Positions 26,232-35,691 of a DNA stretch of 64,000 bases are shown one piece after another (positions within the stretch are counted from its first letter, which is position 1; every line of letters starts with the position of its first letter). A model generated the notes under the pieces. That model was not told the DNA's origin. It ran no database searches and was given only the letters and a program-made list of their open reading frames with translations. The position numbers and the translations under genes are program-made. Origin of the DNA: Mucilaginibacter sp. (GTDB taxonomy: Bacteria; Bacteroidota; Bacteroidia; Sphingobacteriales; Sphingobacteriaceae); the NCBI GenBank assembly GCA_030445275.1, contig JAUCSE010000093.1:1-64000 (forward strand), given 5' to 3'.

Positions 26232-29200
26232 CTAAAAATTACCACTAAAACCCAATGCCAGAATCTTCGGTGGACGGGGGGAATAGGGATAATCCGGATC
26301 CAGCGATGTTTTGGTTGCCTTCCAGATCAATCCCAAATTAGCCGCATACAGATATACCTGAACATGCTTCAAGGGCATCCGCTTAAACTGCGTCCGATCC
26401 GCGTCAAAAGACAGGCGCAGATCCTGCAAACGGATATGATCCCCTTTTTCCACATTCACCGAGGACTGGTTATAAAACTGATCCCGCTGACTATCCGCCG
26501 GATAAACCATGGAGGGTACATTCGTCCTTTTTTCATCCCCCGGCTTTTGCCAGCGTAAACCATAATCACTATTCTGGGTATCGTTATTATTGAACAGGGA
26601 ATTGTAGGATATCCCCCTCCGCATAAAAAAGTAGCCGAATTTATAGCTCAGACTGGCCGACAGGGAGATCCCCTTATAACTGATGGTGTTCCTCAGGTTC
26701 CCGAAATAGGGCGGCACCGCCGGCCCGCTATATCGCAGCTCGGTGATTTTGGTCGTTTTTAATATCGCCGCATAGTCTTTGCTTACCTGACCGTTCACAT
26801 ATCCTCTCGGGTCGCCCGTTTCCGGATCAAGCCCGGCCCAGGGATAGGTCAGTATGGCATACAAAGGTTTCCCCACCAAGGGTGATATCCCTAATCCGTC
26901 ACTTACAAAATTGGAGGCCAGGTCGTTGTAACGATAATATTGGGTAACCTTGTTAGCGGCATAATTGAACAGTAGGTCGGTCTGCCATTTCAGGGCACCG
27001 CGCAGGTTACTGGCATGCAAGTTCACCTCCAGCCCCTGTCCTTGCATTTCCGCGACATTTCCCTTATATTGGAACAAACCCGTTGCCGGGTTCAATACCC
27101 CGGTCGTCTGATCTAAAGGCTGATAGCCGATCAGGTCCGTACCTTTCTTCCGGTAATAATCTACCGAACCGGACAGTAGATTCCCAATGAGCTGAAAATC
27201 CATTCCAATATTCCATATCCTGGTCTTTTCCCAGCCCAGGTCCGGATTAGGCGGATTATTGATGATGGCATAGGTTTGCTTACCCAGGGGGCTCTGGCCC
27301 AGGTAGCGGATGGTCGCCTGTGCCGCCAGGGTATTGTCGACGTTCCCGCTGTAACCATAGCTCAGCCGCAGCTTCAGATACGGAAGCCATTTGGCATGAT
27401 AAAACGCCTCGTTATTGATCGTCCAGGCAGTTCCCACTGAATACAGGGGTACACCTTTCTGATTCGCATTAACCCCGAACAAGTTGGATTCATCCTTTCT
27501 TGCGCTGGCTGAAAAACTGTAACGATTATCATAAGCATAAGCGACATTGGAAAAATAAGAAAGGTTATAGTTTTGAATCGTTTGATAGCTATTCGGATAA
27601 GGAATGGGACTGTTAAAGAAATAAGAATAATTGGACAGCGGAAAACTCGTCACATAATCCACCGGCAAACCGGATTGAATATCCGCGTTATAACCATAAT
27701 CACCACCAGCCCGGTAGCGGGTATTGTCATTCCGGTATTCATATCCCGCCAGGGCTGTCAACTGATTCTTCCCAAAATCATACGTATAATTCAACTGTGC
27801 CCGGAAACTATTGGACAGTAGTTTGGTATCCGAAGTTTTCAGGATACCACCGGCAGGAATTGGTCTTGTCAGGCTACCGTCCGTATTCACCTGCGTGTAC
27901 TGATTCACCATGTTCCGGCTGTAATAGCTGTCCTGACTATACAGCAGCGTTCCCTGGGTCTGGGCGGATTCTAACTGATAACGGAGTTCCGCATTCAGCC
28001 CGGGTAATACCTTGTATTTGATGGCCGTGTTCAACAGCAGGTCCAGCTGGTTCGTCCGGTTATCCATATTTTTATAGTCATCCAGGGGATATTCATGCCA
28101 ATCCAAAAAACCTTTGGCCATCGAACTTTCCACAAAAGCCCCCCGGTAATCCAGGTTCACCGGTAAGGCGTTCCCCTGTCCGTCCGCAAGCCTGGCATAA
28201 GGGTAGAGCTGGCGGCCATCACTGCTGACCAGGCTCGTATAATCATCCCTCCCGGCAACCGTCCGGCTATTGGTCAGGTAAGTACCCACATCCAGCTGCA
28301 AGTTTTTCAGCAGGTAAAAACTATTATCCGATCGCAGGTTCAACCGCTGAAATGTACCTGAAAGTGCCGACAGGTTATGGTCATAGCCCGCCGAAAAAAA
28401 ATAGGTCGTCTTATCCGAGCCCCCGTTCAGACTTAGCGCATATTGCTGATTGACCGCCTTGCGGTACCAGTATTTTTCCAGGTCGTTACGCACATCATAT
28501 TGTTTTAGCGCATTGATCTGCGTGTTCGCCTGGTCTGCTGTTAGCTTTCCATCACGCTGCGCGATCAGCAGCTCCACCGCTGGTGACAAACCCACATGTG
28601 CATAGGAATTCTCCAGGTCATTATAAAACCCCTTGCTGAACAGCAGTTGTTCCACATCGATAAAATCAGCAGAGGACATCCGCGGCAGGTTAAACATATC
28701 AGGTTTATCCGCGATAGTCACATTTGCATTGAAACTGACCGAAAGCGGCCGGTTCTTGCTCCCTTTCTTCGTCGTGACCACGATCACCCCGTTCGCCGCC
28801 CGGACACCCCAGATCGATGCCGCCGCCGCATCTTTTAAAATGGTGATACTTTCGATGTCGTTAGGATTCAGGTTCTCCAGATCCCCGTTATAAGGGAAAT
28901 TATCCACCACAACCAGCGGCGATGCATTGGCAAACAACGTACTCCTACCCCGGATCATCAGGGCGTTGTCCTTGCCCACTCGCCGGTCAAACTGCACACT
29001 GCTCACCCCGTCCAAACGCGACAGCACATCTGTCCCTACCGAACGGTTCAACAAAGCCCCATCCACCTTTTCAAAGGCACCTGTCGCCTTTTCCAAAGCC
29101 AAAGTCTGGTAGCCCGTAGACACCACGCTTACCTCCCGAAGCTCCTCCACCTCCGGCCGCAGCACCACCAAAAAGAAACTATTCCCCAATACCAGCACCT

Positions 29201-29492
29201 CCTTGGACAGATAACCTGCCTTCGCAAACACCAGCGTATCCTTGAATACCCCGGGCAATGCGAAGTGACCATCCGGACCCGTCAGCACCGTCTGACTTTT
29301 GCCCTTCACCCCCACCGTTACTCCCGCCAATGGATTATTCTTCATATCCTGTACGACGCCGGATAGTTCCCCGGAACAGCTGGAATAAGCTGACAGTGTC
29401 GTCGCGGACCGGGATGTTCCCCAGGCCAGACAAAGCAGGACAGCCACCAGGATTTTGATATAATTGATTTTATTTGCGTAAACATGTTTCAT
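26232..29492 (-). CDS. SusC/RagA-like TonB-dependent transporter
   Basis: A 1086-residue outer-membrane transporter. After a signal peptide comes a carboxypeptidase-regulatory-like domain (GVVQDMKNNPLAGVTVGVKG). The plug follows, with the SusC signature ITILKDAAAASIWGVRAANG (about residue 215-235), and then a long beta-barrel. Energy comes from TonB. It is preceded by the TlpA-like gene and followed by susD. The substrate cannot be deduced; in the MauE/TlpA/DUF6520 context such pairs are widespread and their ligand is often unknown. Confidence 0.95.
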   Translation of the reverse strand: MKHVYANKINYIKILVAVLLCLAWGTSRSATTLSAYSSCSGELSGVVQDMKNNPLAGVTVGVKGKSQTVLTGPDGHFALPGVFKDTLVFAKAGYLSKEVLVLGNSFFLVVLRPEVEELREVSVVSTGYQTLALEKATGAFEKVDGALLNRSVGTDVLSRLDGVSSVQFDRRVGKDNALMIRGRSTLFANASPLVVVDNFPYNGDLENLNPNDIESITILKDAAAASIWGVRAANGVIVVTTKKGSKNRPLSVSFNANVTIADKPDMFNLPRMSSADFIDVEQLLFSKGFYNDLENSYAHVGLSPAVELLIAQRDGKLTADQANTQINALKQYDVRNDLEKYWYRKAVNQQYALSLNGGSDKTTYFFSAGYDHNLSALSGTFQRLNLRSDNSFYLLKNLQLDVGTYLTNSRTVAGRDDYTSLVSSDGRQLYPYARLADGQGNALPVNLDYRGAFVESSMAKGFLDWHEYPLDDYKNMDNRTNQLDLLLNTAIKYKVLPGLNAELRYQLESAQTQGTLLYSQDSYYSRNMVNQYTQVNTDGSLTRPIPAGGILKTSDTKLLSNSFRAQLNYTYDFGKNQLTALAGYEYRNDNTRYRAGGDYGYNADIQSGLPVDYVTSFPLSNYSYFFNSPIPYPNSYQTIQNYNLSYFSNVAYAYDNRYSFSASARKDESNLFGVNANQKGVPLYSVGTAWTINNEAFYHAKWLPYLKLRLSYGYSGNVDNTLAAQATIRYLGQSPLGKQTYAIINNPPNPDLGWEKTRIWNIGMDFQLIGNLLSGSVDYYRKKGTDLIGYQPLDQTTGVLNPATGLFQYKGNVAEMQGQGLEVNLHASNLRGALKWQTDLLFNYAANKVTQYYRYNDLASNFVSDGLGISPLVGKPLYAILTYPWAGLDPETGDPRGYVNGQVSKDYAAILKTTKITELRYSGPAVPPYFGNLRNTISYKGISLSASLSYKFGYFFMRRGISYNSLFNNNDTQNSDYGLRWQKPGDEKRTNVPSMVYPADSQRDQFYNQSSVNVEKGDHIRLQDLRLSFDADRTQFKRMPLKHVQVYLYAANLGLIWKATKTSLDPDYPYSPRPPKILALGFSGNF

Positions 29493-29527
29493 GCTCTAAT
29501 TTTAAATTGTTCATATTATCCTTTCCC

Positions 29528-30556
29528 CTACAGGGTGAAGGCTTCCTCTTTATCATCCTCCAAAGGCGACACCCGGAATTGCCGGATACTTTCGACCCAC
29601 TCCGTCCTCACCCCAAAAAAACGGTCCAGATCCTCCTTGATACTGCGCCTCGCCAACGACACCGAGCACCCCGGCAGGATCAGCTCATAACCATACAGGT
29701 GAGCCGTATCCAAACCCATTCCAGGCTTAACCTCAAAGACCAGGCGATCTCTGGCACCACCCGTGACCTGCCTATCCGGCAAATACCGAAGCCGCTTATC
29801 AGCCAGTCCATATAAAACCATCGGCCTGACATTCGTCGCCCGGACACGGATCTGCTTACGAAGCGTATCCACCTCCACCCGCACACCCGCTGGCAAACCC
29901 CGGAGAAAACCTGTCATCAAAGACCGATACCGAAAATCACCATCCCTTCCCCCATTTCCATTTACCAGCAAAGGTTTATCCCAGGCATAATCCAGCACAT
30001 CCCGCTTCATCCCCAGATCTAATCCTTTTCCAGACAACACCGCATTAATCCGCGAAACGGTAATCTCCCTCGCCTCCGTAAAACCCAGCACTACCCCATT
30101 TCCATCGATCCACACATCATGCGGTAACAACCTGTGCGGGAATAAAACCGATAGCTCCTTATCCTCCACCACCGATGGCAAAGACAAAGCCTGTAGTAAA
30201 GCATTCTTCTTCCAGAAAGCCAATACGCGCTCCCGGGCCTCAAAAGCCACCGGCAAAACCACCAACTTATCCCCAAAGACCCGCTGCAAAGAATCCAGGC
30301 CCGGCATCGCCTGAATACAAGCCCCGCAGTAGGTAGACCAGAAATCCAAAATGACCAGCTTCCCTTTGAAATCAGCCAGCCTGACCTTCCCCCCTAGTTC
30401 AGCCCTACCATTCATCCAGCCGGCCAGCACGACATCAGGGACCCTGTCGCCAACCCTCAATCCACTACCAACACCCTTAACCATACTTCTATTCTCCTGG
30501 ACCACCGCGCTAAAAAAAGCACAAAGCAATCCCAGGAAGCCAAAAAAACGCTTCAT
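29528..30556 (-). CDS. TlpA-like thioredoxin-domain protein with extra C-terminal domain
   Basis: A 342-residue protein with an N-terminal signal sequence and a TlpA/AhpC-type domain at about residues 35-180. The active site is LDFWSTYCGACIQAMPGL, with redox Cys77 and Cys80. The family uses this CxxC for thiol-disulfide exchange in the periplasm. The C-terminal ~150 residues (from about 190) are not thioredoxin-like and resemble the tail found in SusCD-linked TlpA proteins. It is upstream of susC on the same strand, 35 bp apart. The partner is likely the MauE-like protein or substrates of the SusCD system. Confidence 0.85.
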   Translation of the reverse strand: MKRFFGFLGLLCAFFSAVVQENRSMVKGVGSGLRVGDRVPDVVLAGWMNGRAELGGKVRLADFKGKLVILDFWSTYCGACIQAMPGLDSLQRVFGDKLVVLPVAFEARERVLAFWKKNALLQALSLPSVVEDKELSVLFPHRLLPHDVWIDGNGVVLGFTEAREITVSRINAVLSGKGLDLGMKRDVLDYAWDKPLLVNGNGGRDGDFRYRSLMTGFLRGLPAGVRVEVDTLRKQIRVRATNVRPMVLYGLADKRLRYLPDRQVTGGARDRLVFEVKPGMGLDTAHLYGYELILPGCSVSLARRSIKEDLDRFFGVRTEWVESIRQFRVSPLEDDKEEAFTL

Positions 30557-30619
30557 AAACCATTATCATTAACCCATGAAAAAAATCGGTTGACTTAGTT
30601 AATACCGCATACCCCAAGC

Positions 30620-30913
30620 CTAAACATTTCCATCATCCCTGCCACACGCCACACATCTTTCCACACCCCTGCCAGCACGCAAAATTTCAATTGCACCAAC
30701 CAGGTCTATCAGGTGATCAAAAAGCAAAGCAACCTTAGTTTCCTCCCTATCCAACGCGGAAATCCCCCTCTCGTCATTAAGCGCATAAAGCCTGAAAACT
30801 TCCCATAGCTGCGTCCTTACCAATGTCTGATCATACAACTCATAAAAGATACGGACCACCTGCTCCGGCGTCCTCACCCCAAAATCCTTCAAATCAATAA
30901 CAATAGCACCCAT
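30620..30913 (-). CDS. Small conserved-looking hypothetical protein
   Basis: About 97 residues from the ATG at 30913 (MGAIVIDLKDFGVRTPEQVV); an upstream Met adds three. It is mostly alpha-helical by pattern (FYELYDQTLVRTQLWEVFRL) with an acidic middle and a C-terminal CVACG. I do not recognise the family. It precedes the TlpA-like gene by 63 bp on the same strand and probably belongs to that transcript. Confidence 0.5.
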   Translation of the reverse strand: MGAIVIDLKDFGVRTPEQVVRIFYELYDQTLVRTQLWEVFRLYALNDERGISALDREETKVALLFDHLIDLVGAIEILRAGRGVERCVACGRDDGNV

Positions 30914-30969
30914 AAAAAACAAGCAGAAGTGATTCTACAGTACTTTAGACAATTAACACCCACAAGAGA

Positions 30970-31014
30970 AAAAACGGCAACCAAAGTCTTAACTATTAAC
31001 TGTACAGGTTGCCG
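30970..31014 (-). terminator. Minus-strand terminator-like hairpin
   Basis: CGGCAACC (30975-30982) and GGTTGCCG (31007-31014) are perfect complements with a 24-nt loop. On the minus strand the stem is followed by TTTTTTCTC. It would stop any transcript coming from the right before the 30620 gene. The long loop lowers confidence. Confidence 0.45.
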
Positions 31015-31292
31015 CACCCAAACAATTAGGTTGGTGACTTAATGATGTTTTTAAATCGATTTTTTAAAAGAATAGGAAAATGTTTTTGAGGAAATTTAGC
31101 GAAATCTATATTTCCAGTACGCAAAAGCAACAGCTTATATAATTTCCCTGAAACTATAACTTTTGTTAATATAGATTTGGCAATAATGTTATTAAATACA
31201 GCTTCCATAATTCGAAAAAAGAATATTTTGGTACTGTAAGTTGAGAATCGGTAAAAAAACATGGTGTGGAACTCAACTTACTGCAACTGGGT

Positions 31293-31382
31293 ACCTAGGA
31301 GAACCCTGACCACAACAAGTGAGCCCACACCAATGGCGTGAGCATTGCACTTATCGTCTCGTGGTCATAGAAATTCCTAGGT
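31293..31382. other. 90-bp nested inverted-repeat element
   Basis: Nested stems can be read from outside in: ACCTAGGA/TCCTAGGT (31293-31300 with 31375-31382), TGACCAC/GTGGTCA (31307-31313 with 31361-31367), AAGTG/CACTT (31317-31321 with 31348-31352) and CAATG/CATTG (31331-31335 with 31343-31347). A single long interrupted hairpin results. It lies in a 640-bp region without a confident gene. It could be a structured RNA, an element end or a recombination site; the sequence does not decide. Confidence 0.5.
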
Positions 31383-31504
31383 TTCAGTTACGAGATTCAA
31401 AGCGAATGCTTCAAAATTTTCATGAAGTATCGCAAATTATAATATAAAAAGAACTCTTTGTCTTTAAATAATCTTCTATTTATCAAATATAGAAATAATA
31501 TTTT

Positions 31505-31530
31505 AAATTAGGACATATATGTCCTAATTT
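31505..31530. promoter_or_regulatory. 26-bp perfect palindrome, probable operator of the XRE gene
   Basis: AAATTAGGACATA at 31505-31517 is followed immediately by its exact reverse complement, a fully symmetric 26-bp site. It ends 21 bp before the TTG start of the XRE regulator at 31552. An autoregulatory operator is the simplest reading. Confidence 0.7.
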
Positions 31531-31551
31531 TTATTTTTTTCAAGTGCCATA

Positions 31552-31908
31552 TTGCTTTTCTTGAAAAAGCACTATAAAAATCCGATATTAATAAAAAAAG
31601 TTTGTGAAAAACTGAACGAAATTCGCGAGCTAAATGGGGTTACCCAAGAAACTTTAGTAGAGCTTACAGATTTTGATCTTAGACAAATTGGTCGAATTTT
31701 AAGGGGAGAAACAAATCCAACGATAAGTTCAATAGAAGCAATCGCAACAGTACTCAATATACAACTTAAAGATGTTTTTGATTTTGTTTTAAAACCTACT
31801 GAAAAATTCAACTTAACAAAATTTAAATTACAGAAAGAAGTATCTACTACTACTAAAACCTCTATTTCAGAGAAAAAAAACACACCTAAACGGTTTGATA
31901 CTGAATAG
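31552..31908 (+). CDS. XRE-family HTH regulator with basic tail
   Basis: 118 residues from a TTG start at 31552 (TTG 31561 is an alternative; there is no ATG before the HTH). The HTH covers about residues 14-78: KVCEKLNEIRELNGVTQETL, then DFDLRQIGRILRGETNPTIS and IATVLNIQLKDVFDF. The last 35 residues are Thr/Lys-rich and probably disordered. A 26-bp palindrome precedes the gene. It is AT-rich, like the surrounding DNA from about 31 to 34 kb, and unlike the SusCD region. Confidence 0.75.
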   Translation: MLFLKKHYKNPILIKKVCEKLNEIRELNGVTQETLVELTDFDLRQIGRILRGETNPTISSIEAIATVLNIQLKDVFDFVLKPTEKFNLTKFKLQKEVSTTTKTSISEKKNTPKRFDTE

Positions 31909-32619
31909 CGACCTTTAGACCCACTCCTTTTATAAAATCAATCTATATATTTCAAAGTACAATTGTAACAACAATTCGTTCAACTCAACAAAAAAATCGT
32001 GTAAACACTGACAATGGAAGACAGCCAAGTCAGCGGCGCAGATAACAAAGATCTGCTCTTTGAAAGAGAAAAAGTCGTTTTCTTGCGAAGAAACGACTAT
32101 TTTTGAAGTGCGCCGACCTGGGTTACACACACTTATCTATTTATAACTGAATATCAATGACTTACAATGAACATGGAGCCATGGTGCCCATTTTGGTGTA
32201 TCACCTTTCTAGCATCACAAAGGCACGAAAATCGCCTCAAAACAGCCAAAAAATGTGAAAAAAAATAGATGGTTCCGGGTTCGAGCTTGATCAAGGTTAC
32301 TCATCATTTGTTGTTAACCAATAGCCGCAATCTTTGCTGTTTTTCATATTGAATCCTGATTTTGTAATCAAGTTTGTTACGAAAAGCAGTTCCTATTGGA
32401 ACATCCGAATCCTTTTCAGAACAATATCAGTAAGGAGCTTGCGGTCTTCAATAGCTCATTCTCTTGATGATGATTTTTCTACAGAAATTACAAATCCGCC
32501 TTTATTAGCAGGGATCTAAGTGTCCAAATCAGTCCTTGAATTTGAATATTCATCTACTAAGTAGAGAAAAAGGAGATGTAAAAAAACAGAAAAGCTTCGT
32601 TATTCTCTCTTATCCAAAA
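31909..32619. other. AT-rich intergenic region
   Basis: A 710-bp gap between the XRE gene and the solitary 301-residue gene. It contains a strong hairpin at 32073-32104. Short open frames on both strands (31930-32130 minus, 32334-32519 plus) show no coherent protein pattern. The sequence around 32275-32300 superficially resembles a tRNA T-arm but has no tRNA around it. Confidence 0.4.
32073..32104. terminator. Bidirectional terminator-like hairpin
   Basis: AGTCGTTT (32073-32080) pairs with AAACGACT (32091-32098); the loop contains a further CTT/AAG pairing. It is preceded by an A run and followed by ATTTTT, so it could terminate on both strands. It is 165 bp after the XRE gene. Confidence 0.65.
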
Positions 32620-33525
32620 TTACAATAAATCGCCTAAGTCAATAGCGGGATAGTGCGTTTTAGCATGATCTAAAAATAAATCTAATGAGCCATTGTATTC
32701 CAAAACAAAATCTATAAGATCATCTTTAGGTTTACCATAGGTTTCCACAATACGTTTAATTATTGCTTTACGAGTACCGTCTTTCAACGTTCTAACACAC
32801 GAACCGTCGGCGGCAACAGCTATTTTGCCGTCTAGAATATCCTTTGCTATGTAATTACCGGCAACAAAATGGTTGTAATGATTCACGTAGCTTCTCGCAG
32901 ATGAAACCATTTTATTAGGCAGTAAAATGATACATTTTCCCTTATATACTGGTAGGTTAAAATCAGTCATTTCCCACAATCCTGTTGTTGAGTTGAAAAA
33001 ATGCCTGTGAAAGGTCTCAGTAATTATACCGTACTTTATGCACTGTTCAGCAGTAAATCTAGCAAATATATCACGAGAGACATTGGAAATGGCATCTGAC
33101 ATAATATCCTGGCCGATGCCAGTTACTAACAGCAGTATATTGTGTGCTTCATTAGTAATTGTCACACCTTCCGCTCTTGAAAAGCGATTATTTCGCAATG
33201 CATCGAAGATAGTCACAGCTCTTGTACCTGAAACAGCTTTGCCTTTATTTGAATCCGAATAACCAAGATGATATTCATTAGGCTCATGCAGGTTATCCAG
33301 GAACATTAAGCCATTGCGCCTGTCGTTAGGAATAATGAACTCACGATTCAGTTTGGTAAAAAAGTCAATGAGTCTCCTGTATACATCATTAAAAACAGGT
33401 TCTTGTCGGCTGTTAGCTATCAAGAATGGATCAATAAATGCTTTTAAATCTCCATCAAGTGGAATATTTAAAAACTCAACAGCTTCCTTCTCCGGTATAT
33501 TAAAGTTTGATTTAAAAGTGACCAT
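32620..33525 (-). CDS. Solitary hypothetical protein, possible defence-related
   Basis: A 301-residue protein starting MVTFKSNFNIPEKEAVEFLN and then PLDGDLKAFIDPFLIA. It includes TNEAHNILLLVTGIGQDIMS, VSRDIFARFTAEQCIKYGII and YKGKCIILLPNKMVSSA. No catalytic motif that I can name is visible, and there is no signal peptide or membrane segment. Its composition is AT-rich and it is isolated by long intergenic regions, which suggests horizontal acquisition. The general look is of proteins from phage-defence islands, but this is only an impression. Confidence 0.55.
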   Translation of the reverse strand: MVTFKSNFNIPEKEAVEFLNIPLDGDLKAFIDPFLIANSRQEPVFNDVYRRLIDFFTKLNREFIIPNDRRNGLMFLDNLHEPNEYHLGYSDSNKGKAVSGTRAVTIFDALRNNRFSRAEGVTITNEAHNILLLVTGIGQDIMSDAISNVSRDIFARFTAEQCIKYGIITETFHRHFFNSTTGLWEMTDFNLPVYKGKCIILLPNKMVSSARSYVNHYNHFVAGNYIAKDILDGKIAVAADGSCVRTLKDGTRKAIIKRIVETYGKPKDDLIDFVLEYNGSLDLFLDHAKTHYPAIDLGDLL

Positions 33526-34079
33526 TCAAGTAATTTTTACGCCTCTCCTTTAAGGCTTTTGAGAATTTAATTTAATTAATTGCACTGAGGTGCCAAACGC
33601 AAGCCGCAGACGTAAAAAAAAGAAAATTTGAACTTTGTAAGTTTGAGCAGCAACTACATCCAAAAATAAAGTTCTGCCGAAACGCTTTTTTACGGGTTCC
33701 CATAAAGGGTGAATTATTATCTTGAAACAGGTTCTGTATCCGGATGAGCTTCCGAAAGACAAGAGCATTACCATAAGTAGTAATGTCCCAGGTTGAACGG
33801 GTGTTTATTTCTCTATTGCACCCATATCTACTTTATTAAAATATAGCAGAACGTTATTATAAGATACAGTCACAAAAAATATTTTCCATGACCGCTGCTC
33901 AAAATTTCACCGATCATATTTGATAATCAACAAATTAGTAAAACATGCAGCCAAAAATGAATAATAGCGCCCGCAACTATGAAAAAATAACAAAAAAACA
34001 ACATACAATATATACTATTTTTTTGTAGTATTACGATAACCTAAACAATAGGCCTAAACCATCTTATCAAGCTAAGTTT
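33526..34079. other. Promoter-bearing intergenic region of the giant operon
   Basis: A 554-bp AT-rich gap between divergent genes. Near its right end ATACTA (34013-34018) and TAGTAT (34028-34033) form an inverted repeat with a T-rich spacer, 46 bp before the first start codon, a candidate operator or promoter. A short plus-strand frame near 33722 (KQVLYPDELPKDKSITISS) may be a coding remnant. Nothing else is supported. Confidence 0.4.
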
Positions 34080-35690
34080 ATGTCAAATTCTACATGCCTC
34101 GCCGGACCTGCTTTTTCCTTAACGGGTAGTTTGTACTATACCGGAGCGGATGTCACTTTTCAGGTAGTCTTTGATCAGGATACCGATGCCGCTAACATCC
34201 TGGTTTATCAATGGTATCTAGACAACCTGTTGATAATAGGACAAAGTGAATCAACGTTCACGGGTCAGCTGGCCTGCGGACAACATAGCGTAGGCATACG
34301 GTTATTAAGCGATGAGGGATGGTCAGGTGTCAAGAGTCTGATTTTTTACACCTGCTGGGCACCGGTATCCACCCTGATCAGCGGCCCGGATTCGGTAGAT
34401 GAGGGCGCCAGCGCCAGCTACTTCATCATGGCCACTTATCCTGATGGAAGTCAGCAGGATGAAACGGCCGCTTATATTTTCAGCTGCCCTGAAGGTTCAT
34501 TCAGCGCCAATGTATTTACAGCGTCGACCAATAATACAGAGGATGACACTCGTCAAACGACGATTACGGCGACAAAGACCGGCGCAGCGCCGCTGACCAA
34601 AGCCATTACAATCAGGGATACTTCCATACCGGTTGTCACGAGTATTTGGGTAGAAGACAGCACACAAAGCTATTGTGAAACCAAAATCGTCGAGCAAGGC
34701 TCTATCAGCAACTTCGCTTCTCCGACCAATGCCGCAATAGCCGCCGATCATACCTTACTCTATACTGATCCGACCTTAAACGGCGTGATCTATTTCAACC
34801 CGGCCGTAATCACCGATGGCAGCCAGGCCACACTGATCAGCTTAGGGTTGGGTACCAGGCCTACCGGAGCCTACTACCACGCCCCATCCGATAAATTATA
34901 TGTGAACGCGTTTAACGGCGGGGGGTTAAAGGTTATCGACTGTGCGAGCAAAGCCCTCACTAAAACCATCCCTTACGGTACGGATGGCCCATATTCCCGG
35001 GGTAACGTATACTACATCGCCGCATTGAATGAAATATGGGCTATCGGCAACAGTGGGTTCCTACGGATCAGCGCGGCCGATGAAACGGTTGTACCGAGCA
35101 CCGCGTTCAGCGCCCAGGGCAGCGTCTATATCACCTCGGTCAACAATAAGATCTATGTATTCTATGACGCTAATGACAATGAGGTCAAAGTATATGACAA
35201 CAGCTTAAATTTAACCGCCACCATCAGCGGACTTTGCGTCAATACCTTTGTCAATGGAGCCCATGTGTCCAGGGGATATTATACCGATATCGTCAATCAA
35301 AAGATATATGTAGGCGAAAACTCATCAAGTGGCGGGATCACCGTTATTGACGCTGTAACCGATACAATCAGCAAAAGAGTAACTTTAGATAAAGAGGGTA
35401 AAGCCTATGCCAGCCCGGGCATCATTAGTTTTCACCCTTTACGGAATACCGTTTATATCGGCGGATCTCTATTGGATACCGAGGACAGCCCGCTTGCCCG
35501 TCTCTGGGCCTTTGACACCCTCACCGAAACCATTACACAAACCATCACCTTATCCGCCAACACCGTGGTAAACAGTCTGATCTATTACCCGCCCAACAAC
35601 AGTGTCTATGCGGCCAGTGCTGGACAGATACCCGAGAGCGATCCGAATACCAGCCAGTTTACCGATGGTGTAATCTTTAAATTCAACTAA
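34080..35690 (+). CDS. Ig-like/beta-propeller protein, first gene of the giant operon
   Basis: A 536-residue protein without a signal peptide. Residues 1-95 look PKD/Ig-like (FQVVFDQDTDAANILVYQWY). Residues 96-185 form a second Ig/BIG-like part (SVDEGASASYFIMATYPDGS). From about 205 on, repeated blades of the YVTN/NHL type follow (APSDKLYVNAFNGGGLKVID, VNNKIYVFYDANDNEVKVYD, NQKIYVGENSSSGGITVID), enough for a six- or seven-bladed propeller. Such proteins usually bind partners rather than catalyse. It starts a run of seven tightly spaced plus-strand genes (next gene 1 bp away). Function unknown. Confidence 0.7.
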   Translation: MSNSTCLAGPAFSLTGSLYYTGADVTFQVVFDQDTDAANILVYQWYLDNLLIIGQSESTFTGQLACGQHSVGIRLLSDEGWSGVKSLIFYTCWAPVSTLISGPDSVDEGASASYFIMATYPDGSQQDETAAYIFSCPEGSFSANVFTASTNNTEDDTRQTTITATKTGAAPLTKAITIRDTSIPVVTSIWVEDSTQSYCETKIVEQGSISNFASPTNAAIAADHTLLYTDPTLNGVIYFNPAVITDGSQATLISLGLGTRPTGAYYHAPSDKLYVNAFNGGGLKVIDCASKALTKTIPYGTDGPYSRGNVYYIAALNEIWAIGNSGFLRISAADETVVPSTAFSAQGSVYITSVNNKIYVFYDANDNEVKVYDNSLNLTATISGLCVNTFVNGAHVSRGYYTDIVNQKIYVGENSSSGGITVIDAVTDTISKRVTLDKEGKAYASPGIISFHPLRNTVYIGGSLLDTEDSPLARLWAFDTLTETITQTITLSANTVVNSLIYYPPNNSVYAASAGQIPESDPNTSQFTDGVIFKFN

Positions 35691-35691
35691 C

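Noticed and set aside
26364..29458. Several open frames antisense to the susC gene
   Set aside because: They are shadows of a GC-rich, well-recognised coding sequence and carry no protein family pattern.
31026..31262. Minus-strand open frame of 78 codons
   Set aside because: It is followed by a terminator-like hairpin, but composition is that of random AT-rich DNA and no family pattern is visible. Kept only as a possibility.
32270..32310. tRNA T-arm-like sequence (GGGTTCGAGC)
   Set aside because: No acceptor stem, D arm or anticodon arm can be built around it.
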